A DNA stretch of 64,000 nucleotides from Papio anubis (taxonomy: Eukaryota > Chordata > Mammalia > Primates > Cercopithecidae): positions 60,749,159 through 60,813,158 of the forward strand of contig NC_044986.1 in the NCBI RefSeq assembly GCF_008728515.1, given 5' to 3'. Below the pieces are notes generated by a model that was not told where the DNA came from, made no database searches, and saw nothing but the letters and a program-made list of their open reading frames with translations. Shown here piece after piece: positions 11,486 to 21,870 of the stretch (its first letter is position 1; the number at the start of each line of letters is the position of its first letter). Position numbers and translations under genes: made by a program.

Positions 11486-11789
11486 TTTTTGTTTTTTGTT
11501 TTTTTTGTTTTTGTTTTTTTTTTTTTTTGATGGTATCTCATTCTGTTGCCCAGGTTGGAGTGCAGTGGTGCCATTTTGGTTCACTGCAACAAGCAATTCT
11601 CCTGCTTCAGCCTCCCAAATAGCTGGGATTACAGGCACACCACCATGCCCAGCTAATTTTTGTATTTTTAGTAGAGAGGGGGTTTTACCATGTTATCCAG
11701 GCTGGTCTTGAGCTCCTGACCTCAGTTGATCCTCTTGTCTTGGCCTTCTAAAGTGCTGGATTTACAGGTGTGAGCCACAATTCCCAGCC
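11486..11789 (-). mobile_element. Alu abutting the L1 5' end
   Basis: Minus-strand Alu with its poly-T (interrupted by G) at 11486-11529 facing the L1 5' end and its 5' end at 11789 (CCCAGCC). The stretch after ACTGCAAC up to AAGCAATTCTCC is deleted (about 20 bp). No separate duplication brackets this Alu. The only duplication found, TAAGCATTTCT, brackets L1 plus Alu, with five extra bases (AAGCA) between. Confidence 0.9.
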
Positions 11790-11794
11790 AAGCA

Positions 11795-11805
11795 TAAGCA
11801 TTTCT
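11795..11805. repeat. Right target-site duplication of the L1/Alu composite
   Basis: TAAGCATTTCT, identical to 4613-4623. Confidence 0.8.
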
Positions 11806-12355
11806 AAGGTCTACTATGGAATAGAAACTATACAAGATTTAAAGCAGTTAGACATTACCACCAAGGAGTTTACAGAAGAGCTGGAGCAACATACTTCACA
11901 CCTGGAAAAATGATCCAGAGCACAGCACCCTCAAAATCATTAACACTGAAAGTCTTAGTCATGGACATCTTGATCAAGGTTTCTTATGAAAACATAGAGA
12001 ACACAATAACACCCCTCCTGACTCCTTTTTTAAAAAATATATAGCATAAGCTATGTGTTTGTGAATACCTTGTAAGGTATAATCAATTCAATCTAAATAT
12101 GTTCTGTGAAATGTTAGTTGGAGGTCAACTAGATTGGGAAAACAATATATATTTTATTCCCATCTTTGGGATTCACAATTTTCCTGAGAAATGCAACAGA
12201 CAAAAAACTTGTTCAACTTTGTTTAACCTATTTACAAAATGGATTCATCCTTGATTTTAATGCTTCGCAATCTACAGAAATAGGGTTCTTCAGAATAAAC
12301 TCGATAAGTTGACACTTAGAAATTGGTAGGATGCTTGATTAAAAAAGAATAAAAT
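11806..12355. other. No assignable feature
   Basis: AT-rich DNA without a recognisable repeat or gene. Confidence 0.5.
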
Positions 12356-12735
12356 CTTTAGACAAATTAAATTTAAATGTTTTTATTGGAGCAAATAATG
12401 CTTCATGAATTTCACGTCTCCCTGAATAAGAAGAGCTCTTCAGAGATCACTGCCTGGGAGTGTGAGCAGTGAGCTTTTATAAGGTGGATGCAGAAGCAAA
12501 GTAAAGAAACTATTTTATTGGGTGCAGCTAGGCATCTGCCTTATTTGGACATGGTGTAATAAGTTGGCTACCTGTGATTGGCTGAAACCCAGTAACTGTG
12601 ATTGGCAGAAACTTGGCTGTTCATTATACTCTTATTTTAGGTTTGGGTTTATTTGCATATTAAGTTAGGTTGCAGTTTGATACATAGGGACTCTAGGTAT
12701 GGAGAGGACAACCTCAGGCAACTTTAACTTAATTT
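12356..12735. repeat. LTR-like or other repeat-like block, family not identified
   Basis: Moderate GC content, two closely spaced CTGTGATTGG copies (inverted CCAAT boxes, about 12570-12610), a TTTATTTGCATATTAAG octamer-like motif, and a block ending TCAGGCAACTTTAACTTAATTTAA. The texture resembles an old LTR, but I cannot name a family. Confidence 0.25.
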
Positions 12736-13980
12736 AATGTCATATAAGAAAATATAAAAATATCAACAGAAAGTGAAGAAGGGCAAGTCCTGTAGATTAG
12801 ATTGACTAGAGATAGCTTAAAGAGGATGTCGATCTTGAAGTATATTTAATTATTTAATACTAAAACTATTTACTCAGTCGTTATAAATATTTACCAAGTA
12901 TATACAAGGTGGAAGAAGACTTTAGGCATTGTGGAGTTATAGGAATTAATCTCAAGAAATTTAGGATCTAGAATGTAAGACGAGACATAAGTATAATACA
13001 AAGTGGTAAGGAGAAAATGTGCTAAAATCTTAAAATACAGTGGGAAATCACTTGGTGGAATTCCAGGAGCAGAGTTGTGTGTATACACAGGAAATATCAA
13101 TTTATCCACTAAACTGCCCTGGTAATATTTACTTTACATTAAGCCTACTACTTATTTCTTTAAATTAGATGTATTAGTTTATCAAACTATGTATGGGACA
13201 GTAAGTTTTGGTAATCAACTATATTGCACAAACATGTTCTATATTTGAAGTACATTCTAATCCACAGTATCCAATTTCAGAAAAGCGCTTGGGAATATCT
13301 ATGGAAGATCTGATTCTGACATTTCCAATGATTATTATTGAGGTATTAGAATATTATAGCTATTAGTTATTAGATTTTAGATGATTAAATCATGTTCCTG
13401 CATTTGCTCAGATAACTCTACTTTCTTTGCATATTAATATAATTTCAATTAACTGAATGTATCTAAGATTAAAATGAAGTGTAATATAATATCTGTTGTG
13501 TGTCTAGAAAATCAGTTTAAAGTAACTTCTTTGGAACACACTTTAGAAGTTAAAATAGTCAGTTGAATCTATGTCTCACACTCAATACACTCCTCTAAGC
13601 TCTCTATATCTATTTTTATTCTTAATATCTAATTTTAGGTCTACTTCACAGTAGACAATTATAGATGGAAGCAATTTCTAAATTTTTAAACATGGTAAAA
13701 ATTAACATTATCATTAGTGTTATATTTTATTATACTCTTACAGAAAGTCCTTAGTGGGAGATTGTATGATTTTTCCTAACCTTTAAACAAGTAGATCTTT
13801 CATCTTCCTTTAAAAGTCAAGTCACTGAGAACAACAATCTTTATATATAAAATGTCAATCAGATTGATAGTTGTAGCTCCAGACGCCATTCTTCAGAACT
13901 TATTGATCTCCTTGCTGTGCAGGCTGCTGAGTGAGTGAGTGCTGGAGCCATGAAGTCAGAACATCTGGGTTCCAACCACA
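12736..13980. other. No assignable feature
   Basis: AT-rich DNA. The 72-aa minus frame at 12891-13109 has no recognisable features. Confidence 0.5.
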
Positions 13981-13985
13981 GATAC

Positions 13986-14337
13986 TGATATGGTTTGGCT
14001 GTGTTCCCACCCAAATCTTAGCTTGAATGCCCATGTGTTGTGAGAGGGACCTGGTTGGAGGTAATTGAATCATGGGGGCAGGTCTTTCCCATGCTGTTCT
14101 CGTGATAGTGAATACATCTTACAAGATCTGATGGTTTTAAAAAGAGGAGTTCCCCTGCACAAGTCTTTTTGCCTGCTGCCATCCATTTAAGACGTGACTT
14201 GTTCCTTCTTGCCTTCCGTGTGATTGTGAGGCTTCCCCAGCCACGTGGAACTGGAAGTCCAATTAAACCCCTTTTGTTTTGTAAGTTGCCCAGTCTTGAG
14301 TATGTCTTTATCAACAGCGTGAAAACAGGCCAATACA
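13986..14337 (+). mobile_element. MST-type (ERVL-MaLR) solo LTR
   Basis: Starts TGATATGGTTTGGCTGTGTT and ends GAAAACAGGCCAATACA, with the MST blocks between: GTGTTGTGAGAGGGACCTGG, AATCATGGGGGCAGGTCTTTCCC, CTGTTCTCGTGATAGTGAAT, TGCCTGCTGCCATCCATTTAAGACGTGAC. An exact 5-bp duplication GATAC flanks it (13981-13985 and 14338-14342). AATTAAA near the 3' end is in the place of the LTR poly(A) signal. No internal MaLR sequence. Confidence 0.93.
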
Positions 14338-14342
14338 GATAC

Positions 14343-15546
14343 TATGTGAGGTCTAGAATAACAGTTGCACCTGACTAAATTTCTGATTATTCACTCTGAG
14401 TCTCCAAGATATGTTCCCCTTCCACATTGACCAAAGTGGAAAGTTGAAAAAGGACATAACATAATCTTTGATTTTTAAAGCAAAATGGTGACAGTAATCT
14501 GTGTTCTTCATAATTGTGGTGTTTCTTTAGTGTTATTTTTGAGAGGAAACAAAGAAAAATCCAAGGATTTCAACTTGGATATTTGTACTACAATAGCCTG
14601 TTGAGGTAATGCCAACTATTATAGATACATGTGAAAATATTACAACTTTACCCAGTAAGTTTTCATTTCTCACTCATGGCACACTGTAGTATGGGTATTA
14701 GTAATCACATGGCTTTTTTCTAAGAAACTCTAGGACCTGGGCTTTTTCCTCTGTGTGACCTCACTCCCTGTTAGACTCTCAATTCAGCAGGCATTTAGGG
14801 AAAGAGAATAGGAGACTGTGTCAGAGGATTTTATGACTCAGGACTTGAAATAGAAGATTCATATTTTCTTGGTCAAAACTCAGTCACGTGATCAAAATTA
14901 GCTATAAGAGAAACACAATCCAGTTCTGTATTCAGGGATTAAAGTGAAACTCAAACTAGAAAAATTACCTAGGATAGATTTGGGGTGCAGAAATCTTAAA
15001 TTTCAACTGGCATCAATGTTAGCACAGAACTATATTTCAAAAGCTCCTGAAATATCTGGGTTGGGACCTTTCCCTTCACAAGTAAAAATAAATCTTGTTA
15101 CATACTTATAGGACCTTTTGAGAAATACAGAACAGAGACGCGTCAAATGTCTGCATTTTTAGTATGTCATAGCTATTCCTGCATTCTTCCTCAACTTACT
15201 TGTTGTTTAAGGAGCCCTTGATCTATAAGCTGACTTAGGTCAAAGACTTTGATGAGGGTCTATTGTGGTGGAACCTGCTGCCCAGATCTGGGTGTATGAA
15301 AATATAACCATTTCAATCCTGCTGACCCCATTGTCAATCCACTATAGCTGAAGATTCCTGTGAGGGACAGCATTCCGTGTTGCTCTGGTTGCTTATTACA
15401 GCAGTTATGCCCATTTTATTTCTGGTGATTAAGTGAATCTTTTTTTTTTCTCCAACGCCTTTGGGTCCTTCTCACTGAAATTAAGAAAACATTTCAAAAT
15501 CAGCATTTCCCTCTATAATTTCTGGCCCACAAATGGCCATCACCTA
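14343..15546. other. No assignable feature
   Basis: Unassigned DNA of moderate complexity. No repeat family recognised and no convincing frame. Confidence 0.5.
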
Positions 15547-15563
15547 AGTACTTTATAATTTCT

Positions 15564-15909
15564 TTTTTCTTTCCTTTTCTTTTCTTTCTTTTTTCTTTCT
15601 TTCTTTTTTTTTTTTTTTTTTTTTTTTGAGACAGAGTTTTGCTCTTGTTGCCCAGGCTGGAGTGCAATGGTGCTATCTCAGCTCACTGCAACCTCTACCT
15701 CCTGGGTTCAAGCAATTCTCCTGCCTCAGCCTCCTGAGTAGCTGGAATTAGAGGCATGTACCACCACGACTGACTAATTTTGTATTTTTAGTAGAGATGG
15801 AGTTTCTCTATGTTGATCAGGTTGGTCTCGAACTCCCGACCTCAGGTCATCTGCCTGCCTTGGCCTCCCAAAGTGCTGGGATTACAGGCATGAGCCACCA
15901 TGCCTGGCC
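15564..15909 (-). mobile_element. AluS with (TTTC)n tail
   Basis: Full-length minus-strand Alu. The tail at 15564-15626 has decayed into T-rich and TTTC repeats. Flanking AGTACTTTATAATTTCT (15547-15563) and AGTATTTTATAATTTCT (15910-15926) form a 17-bp duplication with one mismatch. Confidence 0.95.
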
Positions 15910-15926
15910 AGTATTTTATAATTTCT

Positions 15927-16170
15927 AAAGTACTAATGAGGATCTAATGTAGAATAATGTGATTGTAGTTAGAAATGTTGTATTGTATACTTGAAATTTA
16001 CTAAGATGACAGATATTAAGTGTTCTCACCACAAAAAGAAAAGAAAATGGTAACTATGTAAGGTGGTGGATATCTTAATTAGCTTGATTGCAGTGAATAT
16101 TATACAATGTATACATATCATCAAATTGTACACCATAAATTTATATACATTTTAATTGCCAACTATCCTT
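15927..16170 (+). mobile_element. Ancient L1M 3' UTR-like fragment
   Basis: TGTATTGTATACTTGAAATTTACTAAGATGACAG, GTTCTCACCACAAAAAGAAAAG, GGTAACTATGTAAGGTGGTGGATATCTTAATTAGCTTGATTGCAG and CAATGTATACATATCATCAAATTGTACACC are known mammalian L1M 3' blocks in sense. The exact family is uncertain. Confidence 0.5.
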
Positions 16171-16269
16171 CTATAAAACTCAAATAATTTGTTTTATAAA
16201 AAGTACTGAAAATGGTTTTCTTTAGGGGGGAATGATTGAACAGGTATGTGATGGGTATTTTCTTTTTTA

Positions 16270-16487
16270 TTTGAAAGTCATGTATTTGACAAGGGACTTT
16301 ATCCAGAATATAAATAGGACACTAACAACACAATAGTAAAAGAAGAAATAACACAACTAAAAATCAGACAGAGACTTGAATAGACATTTCTTAAAAGAAG
16401 ACAATAAATGACTAATATGCTCATGAAAACATGTTCAACATCCTTAGTCATTAGGGAACTAGAAATCAAAGTCACATTGAGGCAACA
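16270..16487 (+). mobile_element. Ancient L1M ORF2 C-terminal fragment, left part
   Basis: GGGACTTTATCCAGAATATAAATAGGAC..., GACTTGAATAGACATTTCTT..., CATTAGGGAACTAGAAATCAAAGTCAC match the L1M ORF2 3' portion in sense. Interrupted by MER2-like DNA and continuing at 16794. Confidence 0.8.
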
Positions 16488-16793
16488 CGGATAGTCCCCA
16501 AATTATGGTATTTCTTTCATTTCATATTTTTTCAATCTTACTATGGGTTTACTGGGGCAAAACAGCATTGTTAGTCAAGGAGTTTCTTATAATTTACTAT
16601 GAGTTTACAGTTTCTACTGAATATGTATGGAATTTGCCTTCATAAAGTCAAGAAATCATTATGTCAAACCATTTTAAGTTGGGGACTATGTGCTGTGCTG
16701 CCAGCATTAAATGTATTCAACAATATTTTCTTCTTACGATGGATTTGTGGTGCGGTAACCACATTGCAAGTTGAGGAGTATCTGTACTTCACA
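16488..16793. mobile_element. Rearranged MER2-type (Tigger) DNA transposon pieces
   Basis: One terminus, ATAGTCCCCAAATTATGG (16491 on), is followed after a short interval by CTTACTATGGGTTTACTGGGGC...TTAGTCAAGGAG, the other end of MER2. Then comes TTTCTACTGAATATGTATGG...CCATTTTAAGTTGGGGACTATGTG, the first terminus in reverse, and then CTTACGATGGATTTG...AAGTTGAGGAGTATCTGTAC, the second terminus again. So this is two incomplete copies or one rearranged copy, lying inside L1M. No transposase. Confidence 0.65.
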
Positions 16794-17487
16794 CTGTAAT
16801 ACAAAAGAGCATAACAAGTGTTGGTGAGGACATGGAAACATTGGAACCTTCTTACATTGCTAGTGGGAGTGTGAAATGGTGCAACCACATTGGAAAACAG
16901 TTTGTCAGTTTCTCAAAAAGCCAGACATAAAGTTGTCATATGACCCAGCAATTCCATTCCTAGGTATCCTCCCAAAATAAATAACATATGTTCACACAAA
17001 CGTATTTTCATTTGTGTACGCGCATGTTGATAGCAACAGTAGTCATAGTAATCAAAAGGTGAAAACAACCCAATTGAACATCAACTGATGAAGGAATAAG
17101 CAAAATGCAGTATGTCCATATAGTGGAGTAATATTTGGCCACCAAAAGGAGCAAAGCACTGATACATGCTACAACATAGGACCTTGAAAACATAAGCTAA
17201 GTAAAAAAAGCCAGTCGTAAAGGTCCACATGTTACACAATTCCATTTCTTTGCAATGTCCAGCATAGGCAAATCTCTAGAGACAGAATGTAAATTAGTGA
17301 TTGCCTAGGCCTGGAGGAAGTGGCTGTTAATAGGTACAAGGTTCCTTTTGGGGATGATAAAAATGTTCTAAAATTAGAATACAGTGATGTTTGCACAACT
17401 TTGTAAATATACCAAACTATTACATTGTATACTTTAAACAAGTGAACTTATTGATATGTAAACTATACCACTACAAAGTTGTTAAAA
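16794..17487 (+). mobile_element. Ancient L1ME 3' segment, right part
   Basis: Continues the L1M interrupted at 16487: ACATTGCTAGTGGGAGTGTGAAATGG, ATATGACCCAGCAATTCCATTCCTAGGTAT, then the L1ME 3' UTR (ATGTTACACAATTCCATTTC, GATTGCCTAGGCCTGGAGG, GATAAAAATGTTCTAAAATTAGAATACAGTGATG, TTGTATACTTTAAACAAGTG). Plus strand, ends near 17487. Confidence 0.85.
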
Positions 17488-18035
17488 CACATTATTTATC
17501 TTGATTACTGAGTGTTTTGGTGCCCCCAGTTCCCTCTCCCCTAACCTTAAATTTTGTCCTTGGGGAAAGTGCTTCACTTGCTTCATGTCCTTGGTTCAGT
17601 CCTGGGGAGTTAGGCTCCACTGTGTTTACTGTAGGGAACCTTTGAAAGGTTTTCAGCAGGGGGTGGTCAGCTTTGCCTTTGAGACATCTGGCTTGGGCTT
17701 CAGCATAGAGGATAGTCAGAGATGGGCAATGAGTGAGGCAGGAATACTGCTAGGAGGTCATTCTGAGAGCTTTTCTCATCATGAACATGACATGAAGGTG
17801 GCTGGTTAGAAGGAGAAATGTACAGAGCTTACACTGGGAGGGAAAAGTCTGGGATGCTTCTTAGGCTTCTGGGCTGGGTGACTTGGTGAATCTCAGTACA
17901 ACTGATAGGGGCACAAGAGATGATGATTACAGTTTTGAAGCTGGTTGAGACTTGGCTGCTTGTGAGGTCCACAGAAGATTATAAGCCACCATTTCTTTAT
18001 TAATTGTCACCACCTGCATAAACATTGTATGGCAA
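17488..18035. other. Mostly unassigned; old repeat-like block
   Basis: 17610-17770 (GAAAGGTTTTCAGCAGGGGGTGGTCAG, then CTTGGGCTTCAGCATAGAGGATAG, GAGGCAGGAATACTGCTAGGAGGTC) follows the pattern of an old interspersed repeat that I recognise but cannot name. The 102-aa frame at 17501-17809 lies in it and has no supporting features. Confidence 0.35.
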
Positions 18036-18330
18036 TCTTCTGATCTTAAAATAAGCTCCAGTCCCTCTGCTTTGGCCTGCCAGACCCTATGCTGGACCTC
18101 TGCCAACCTCTCCAGCTCCATCTCATTCTCCCTTTCTCTCTCGTTTTCTCCATCAACTCGGCCACTCAGGCCCGCTTTTTGGAACATATCAAGGAATGTC
18201 TCTCGGGACCTCAGTACAAGATCTTTCTTCTACCTGGCATCTTCTCTCAGCTCTTTTAAGGCTGGCTCCTATTGTTTTTAGCATCTCACTAGACTGTTGT
18301 ATTTTAGAGAGGCCCCTAAAAAAGTCCTCT
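18036..18330 (+). repeat. L2 fragment
   Basis: CCCTCTGCTTTGGCCTGCC...CCAACCTCTCCAGCTCCATCTCATTCTCCC...CGGCCACTCAGGCC matches the L2 3' UTR region in sense, diverged. Confidence 0.5.
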
Positions 18331-18354
18331 GTACTTACTATAGATATCATCACT

Positions 18355-18425
18355 CTGTGCATTAGTTTTCTATTGCTGCTGTAACAAATTACTACAAACT
18401 TGGTGGCTGAAAACAAATACGAATT
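18355..18425 (-). mobile_element. MLT1-like LTR fragment
   Basis: GTGCATTAGTTTTCTATTGCTGCTGTAACAAATTACTACAAACTTGGTGGCTGAAAACA is the terminal block of MLT1-type LTRs in reverse. Cut short by the adjoining Alu. Confidence 0.55.
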
Positions 18426-18662
18426 TAGTCAGGTGCAGTGGCACATGACTGTCATCCTGGTGATTTGGCAGCTGAGGCAGGAGGATCACTTGAGCCTAGG
18501 AGTTTGAGACTAGCCTGGGTGACAGAGTAAAACTCTTGTCTCCAAAAAATAAAAAAACAGCCCAGGATGCTGAGGCAGAAGGGTCACTTGGGCTCAGGAG
18601 TTTGAGGCTGCAGTGAGCTATGATTGCCTCACTGTACTCCTGCTTGGGCCACAGAGAGAGAC
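18426..18662 (+). mobile_element. AluJ, internally deleted
   Basis: GTCAGGTGCAGTGGCACATG... with CTTGAGCCTAGGAGTTTGAGAC (J-type) and a second arm CAGCCCAGGATGCTGAGGCAG...GCAGTGAGCTATGATTGCC. Each arm is shortened. Confidence 0.8.
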
Positions 18663-19635
18663 ATGCTGGGTATTTCTGAGGTGCTGAAACATTCTGTTTC
18701 TTGTTCTGGGTGGTGATTATATCACTATATTCTGTTTGGGTTCACCTAGTCCTCACTGCCTACACCGATTTCTAATGCCTTTATAAGTAATCATTTTGAA
18801 ATCAGTGCAGCATTTTTTTTTTAGCTGTCCAGTGGAGCATTGACCTGCTGAGACCTAGAAAAAGAAAGAGAAGCCCATTCCAATTACTTTTGGTGTATGT
18901 GTGAGTATACATATATTTTCTTTTCTTTTTTGGCTAGGATTCTTGGTTGAAATAGGAGAAATAGACTTTGGATCAATTAAGTGTAAAGGAAATTCATTGG
19001 AACTGTGATAACTCACAGCATCAGGTGAATGGCTGAAATCGAGTTTGGGCAGTAAACTTGGCAGGCAAGGCATTGCCAACACTCCCACATATCATTCTGC
19101 TTAGCAGGGTGTTACCACCAGATGGACACTTGCCACTGTCTCCTCTGGCATAACCATCTCTGGGCCCCTTACCCCCACATAGTGGGGGACACTGCTGTCT
19201 CTAGGCTGTAAGCCTCAGGCCACTGGAACTTTCATTTCTTTTCTGCTCTCATGAGCAAAATTCTAATTGGATCTCTAATGATGCGTCCCTTCCTCAAGGG
19301 ATGGATGCCTTGTTGGGAGCCTCTGGTCTGCTGTGTTCACATTCTACACGCCAGAATGGAGAAAGGCCTTAACTATTTAACATGTATAAGTGCTGATGTC
19401 ATTTCTATTAGGTTCCTGTCTTTTTAATTTGTGTCACTGTCACACAATGTTTTTGAGTATTGTTCCCCTGATTGAATTTTTCCTGTATCTATATAGATTT
19501 TATTATACAATTTTGTATCACACTATGCTTTTTAGGAATGTTTATTTCACATTATAGTACCATTGGCCATATTATAATTATTCTGTCTTCTGTGTTCTCA
19601 GATCCTCACACATAGCACTGACTGAGTTCTCAAGA
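18663..19635. other. No assignable feature
   Basis: 18675-18730 faintly resembles an L1M 3' end (TTGTTCTGGGTGGTGATTATA). The rest is unassigned. A small hairpin CCCCCAC-ATA-GTGGGGG lies at 19172-19188. Confidence 0.45.
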
Positions 19636-20214
19636 AGCAGAAATTAAGATATAGTTGGGGTGCAACGTGTTTTTAGGGATGTGTCTTTGGAAAAGAAGGA
19701 GGAGGAAGCGGAAGTGGGCCAAGGAGAAAGCCAAATTGTGGTGCAAGCTCAACGAAGCTTTAGAAGGGAAGTTGGGAAAAGTGTTGCTTATTAGTGTGTT
19801 CCCAGGAGCTGAAATGGCCAGGCCTTTATAGCCCTGCTTTACACAGTCAAAAGATCTGGTTGTGGTGGTGATGGCAGCAGTGGCCCATCTGGAGTGGCCT
19901 CTGCTAAGATGCCAGCTGCAGCTGGGAGGTACAGCCGGGGCTACAAGCTCCACAGAGCCAGTGGGAGCTGGGAATAGGTGGGAGCCTCGCCCTGTTCTGA
20001 GTTGGTTGGGGGGTGGGGAGGCGGGAGCCACACCTTCCCTGGTGTCGCTGCAGCTGCCCATCTGTGGCTGTGGACCCAGACATCTCTGAACTCTTGGGGG
20101 CCCCGGGAAGTCTCCTGCCCCAACAAGGCTCAGAAGTGCTTTCTTCCATTGCCTGGCCTTTCCCTGCTCCCAGCACCCACTCTGATTTTGGAGCAAAGTT
20201 GAGGAGGAGTCCAC
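19636..20214. repeat. GC-rich LTR-flank block, family not identified
   Basis: Base composition rises sharply compared with neighbours. Includes a purine-rich stretch (about 19690-19725) and a G-rich run GGGGGGTGGGGAGGCGGG (about 20009-20026). It directly precedes the LTR-like segment and may belong to the same class I retroviral insertion. Overlapping frames of 194 and 227 aa on the minus strand, and 60-75 aa on the plus strand, compete here, which argues against coding. Confidence 0.35.
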
Positions 20215-20960
20215 GTGTTGTCACAACCTGACCAGGTGTGTGCGCACTTGGGATGGTGCCGATATGCCACCTCCTGCTGCCTCGGTCTCCTCCAGACATT
20301 GGGCACCGACGAGCACGGGAGGGAAGCCGAAGGGGTGCTAAGGCCGGCTCTGCATGGGCCTGTAGGCATCCCTCTGCAGGAACAGCTTGGGCACTATGGA
20401 CGACATGAATGATGGTGGCAGGAGGCATATAGGGGCCTGGGTGGAAAGGGGCGGATTCCCAGTGAAGCCCCATCTTCAAACCAGAGATGGCCTGAAGCCT
20501 GGGGGCCAGGCTGTCAGTTCCAGGTGGAGTCCCTGCCCACAGTGAGAACTTATGGTGCTTTTTCTGGGTCGCCCCATGGCCACCCATGGACCATCAGCAT
20601 GCACTTCCTCCTTTCTGAAGTCCATAAAAATTCCAGACTCAGCCAGATTCACAGAGACATTGGGACTACCAGCTGTGGGAAGGACCTACCCACTCCAGGT
20701 CTCCTCTCCACTGAGACTGAACCCTTGGGACGATCTGCTTGCAGAAAAGAGCTACCCACTCTGGGTCTCCTGAGAGCTGTTCTGCAGCTCAGTGAAGCTC
20801 CTCTCCATCTTCCTCACCCTCCAGTTGTTGAAGTACCTCAGTCTTTCAAGACGCAAGACTGGGAAGACTCGGGACCCACAGAATAGTTGGACTGAAAGAG
20901 TTGTAACACAAACGAGGCTGAAACACTGGCCCCCAACCAACTCGCCACACTGCAGTTGAA
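20215..20960 (+). mobile_element. Class I ERV (ERV1) LTR, MER52-like
   Basis: The layout is that of an ERV1 LTR: a GC-rich U3 with GCACCGACGAGCACGGGAGG, a TATA-like CCATAAAAAT at 20622-20631, repeated ACCCACTC(C/T)(A/G)GGTCTCCT blocks downstream, then CTCAGTGAAGCTCCTCTCC where related LTRs have CTCAATAAAGCTC, and GGGACCCACAGAATAGTTGGACTGAAAGAGTTGTAACAC. The poly(A) signal is therefore mutated (AGTGAA). The family name is from memory and tentative; limits are approximate. Confidence 0.6.
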
Positions 20961-21544
20961 GAGGAGAGAAGAGCTGTGGCCTTTTTGGGAGTCCAGACCT
21001 AGGGCCTCCCTAAGCCAGGGCTTTGACACCCTCTTTGGGGCTCTGTGGTTCCTGGCATCTCTAAGCTTCTGGGTGTCACCATATTCCCCTCATCCAGAGG
21101 CAGTAGATTGCAGTAGAAACTGCATGCAGTACATCTGGTCCAGCAGGAGCCTCACACGGAGCTGGCAGCTGCATTGGCACCTGGAAGTGCTCACCCTACC
21201 ACAGCAGCTCGCATGCTTGGCTGTGTGCAGTGGCCTGACCCCATGCTTGCTCACCCACACACCCACTGCAGCTCCACACCTGGCTTGCCCTTGGCAGGTG
21301 TGGGATCCAGGCCAGTAGCATAAGTCAAGCACAACCTGCCAGGCAATACTCAGGTAGAAGGCACCGCCAGCCACAGAGGTTTATGGCTGGCAAAGTGACA
21401 CCACAAGGATCCTGTGACAGTGAGAAGGGTGTGGGCTTGGGCAAGGTGGCTGTCTGCAGTTGAGGCATGTCCCAAAGAGTTGACAACTGGGGACTGCCGG
21501 ACAACCACAGTCCCTACACTTGAGCACTAAGGCCTTTCTTGAAG
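20961..21544 (+). repeat. Remainder of the GC-rich ERV-like block
   Basis: CT- and CAG-rich sequence downstream of the LTR poly(A) region, ending near GAGCACTAAGGCCTTTCTT, where composition drops back to AT-rich. It may be long U5 or 5' internal retroviral DNA. No retroviral reading frame seen; the 120-aa and 94-aa frames lack recognisable features. Confidence 0.35.
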
Positions 21545-21609
21545 AGGAATATTGCTGAAATATATCATGATATAGACATTTATCTCTTCATCTCATTGTA
21601 TCTTTTACA

Positions 21610-21870
21610 TTGCTTTAAAAAACTTATTTTTTAAATAATTGTAGACATGTGTACAAAAAATTGTACAGAAAGAGCCTCGATTGACTTCACTTGCCTTCCC
21701 CTGAGGTTAATATATTATATAACTCCCATACAATGATCAAAATCATGGTATTGACAATGACATAATACTAGGAACTAGGCTACACATCTTACCAAATTTC
21801 ACTGATTGTTCCACTAATACATTTTTGCTGGAACAAACTTAATTCAGGATTCCATCTTGTGTTTATTTGT
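21610..21870 (-). repeat. Ancient L1M 3' UTR-like fragment
   Basis: Resembles L1M 3' UTR blocks in reverse (TTGTACAGAAAG, ACAATGATCAAAATCATGGTATTGACAATGACATAATAC, CAAATTTCACTGATTGTTCC). Weak. Confidence 0.3.

Noticed and set aside
11053..11711. 173-aa frames on both strands
   Set aside because: They cross the L1 5' UTR, the (CAA)n tract and an Alu.
19172..19188. CCCCCAC-ATA-GTGGGGG hairpin as a regulatory element
   Set aside because: The arms are only 7 bp and there is no supporting context, so it is expected by chance at this scale.
19630..20587. Open frames of 194 and 227 aa on the minus strand
   Set aside because: They overlap each other and several plus-strand frames in one GC-rich LTR-like block, lack domains, and owe their length to GC content.
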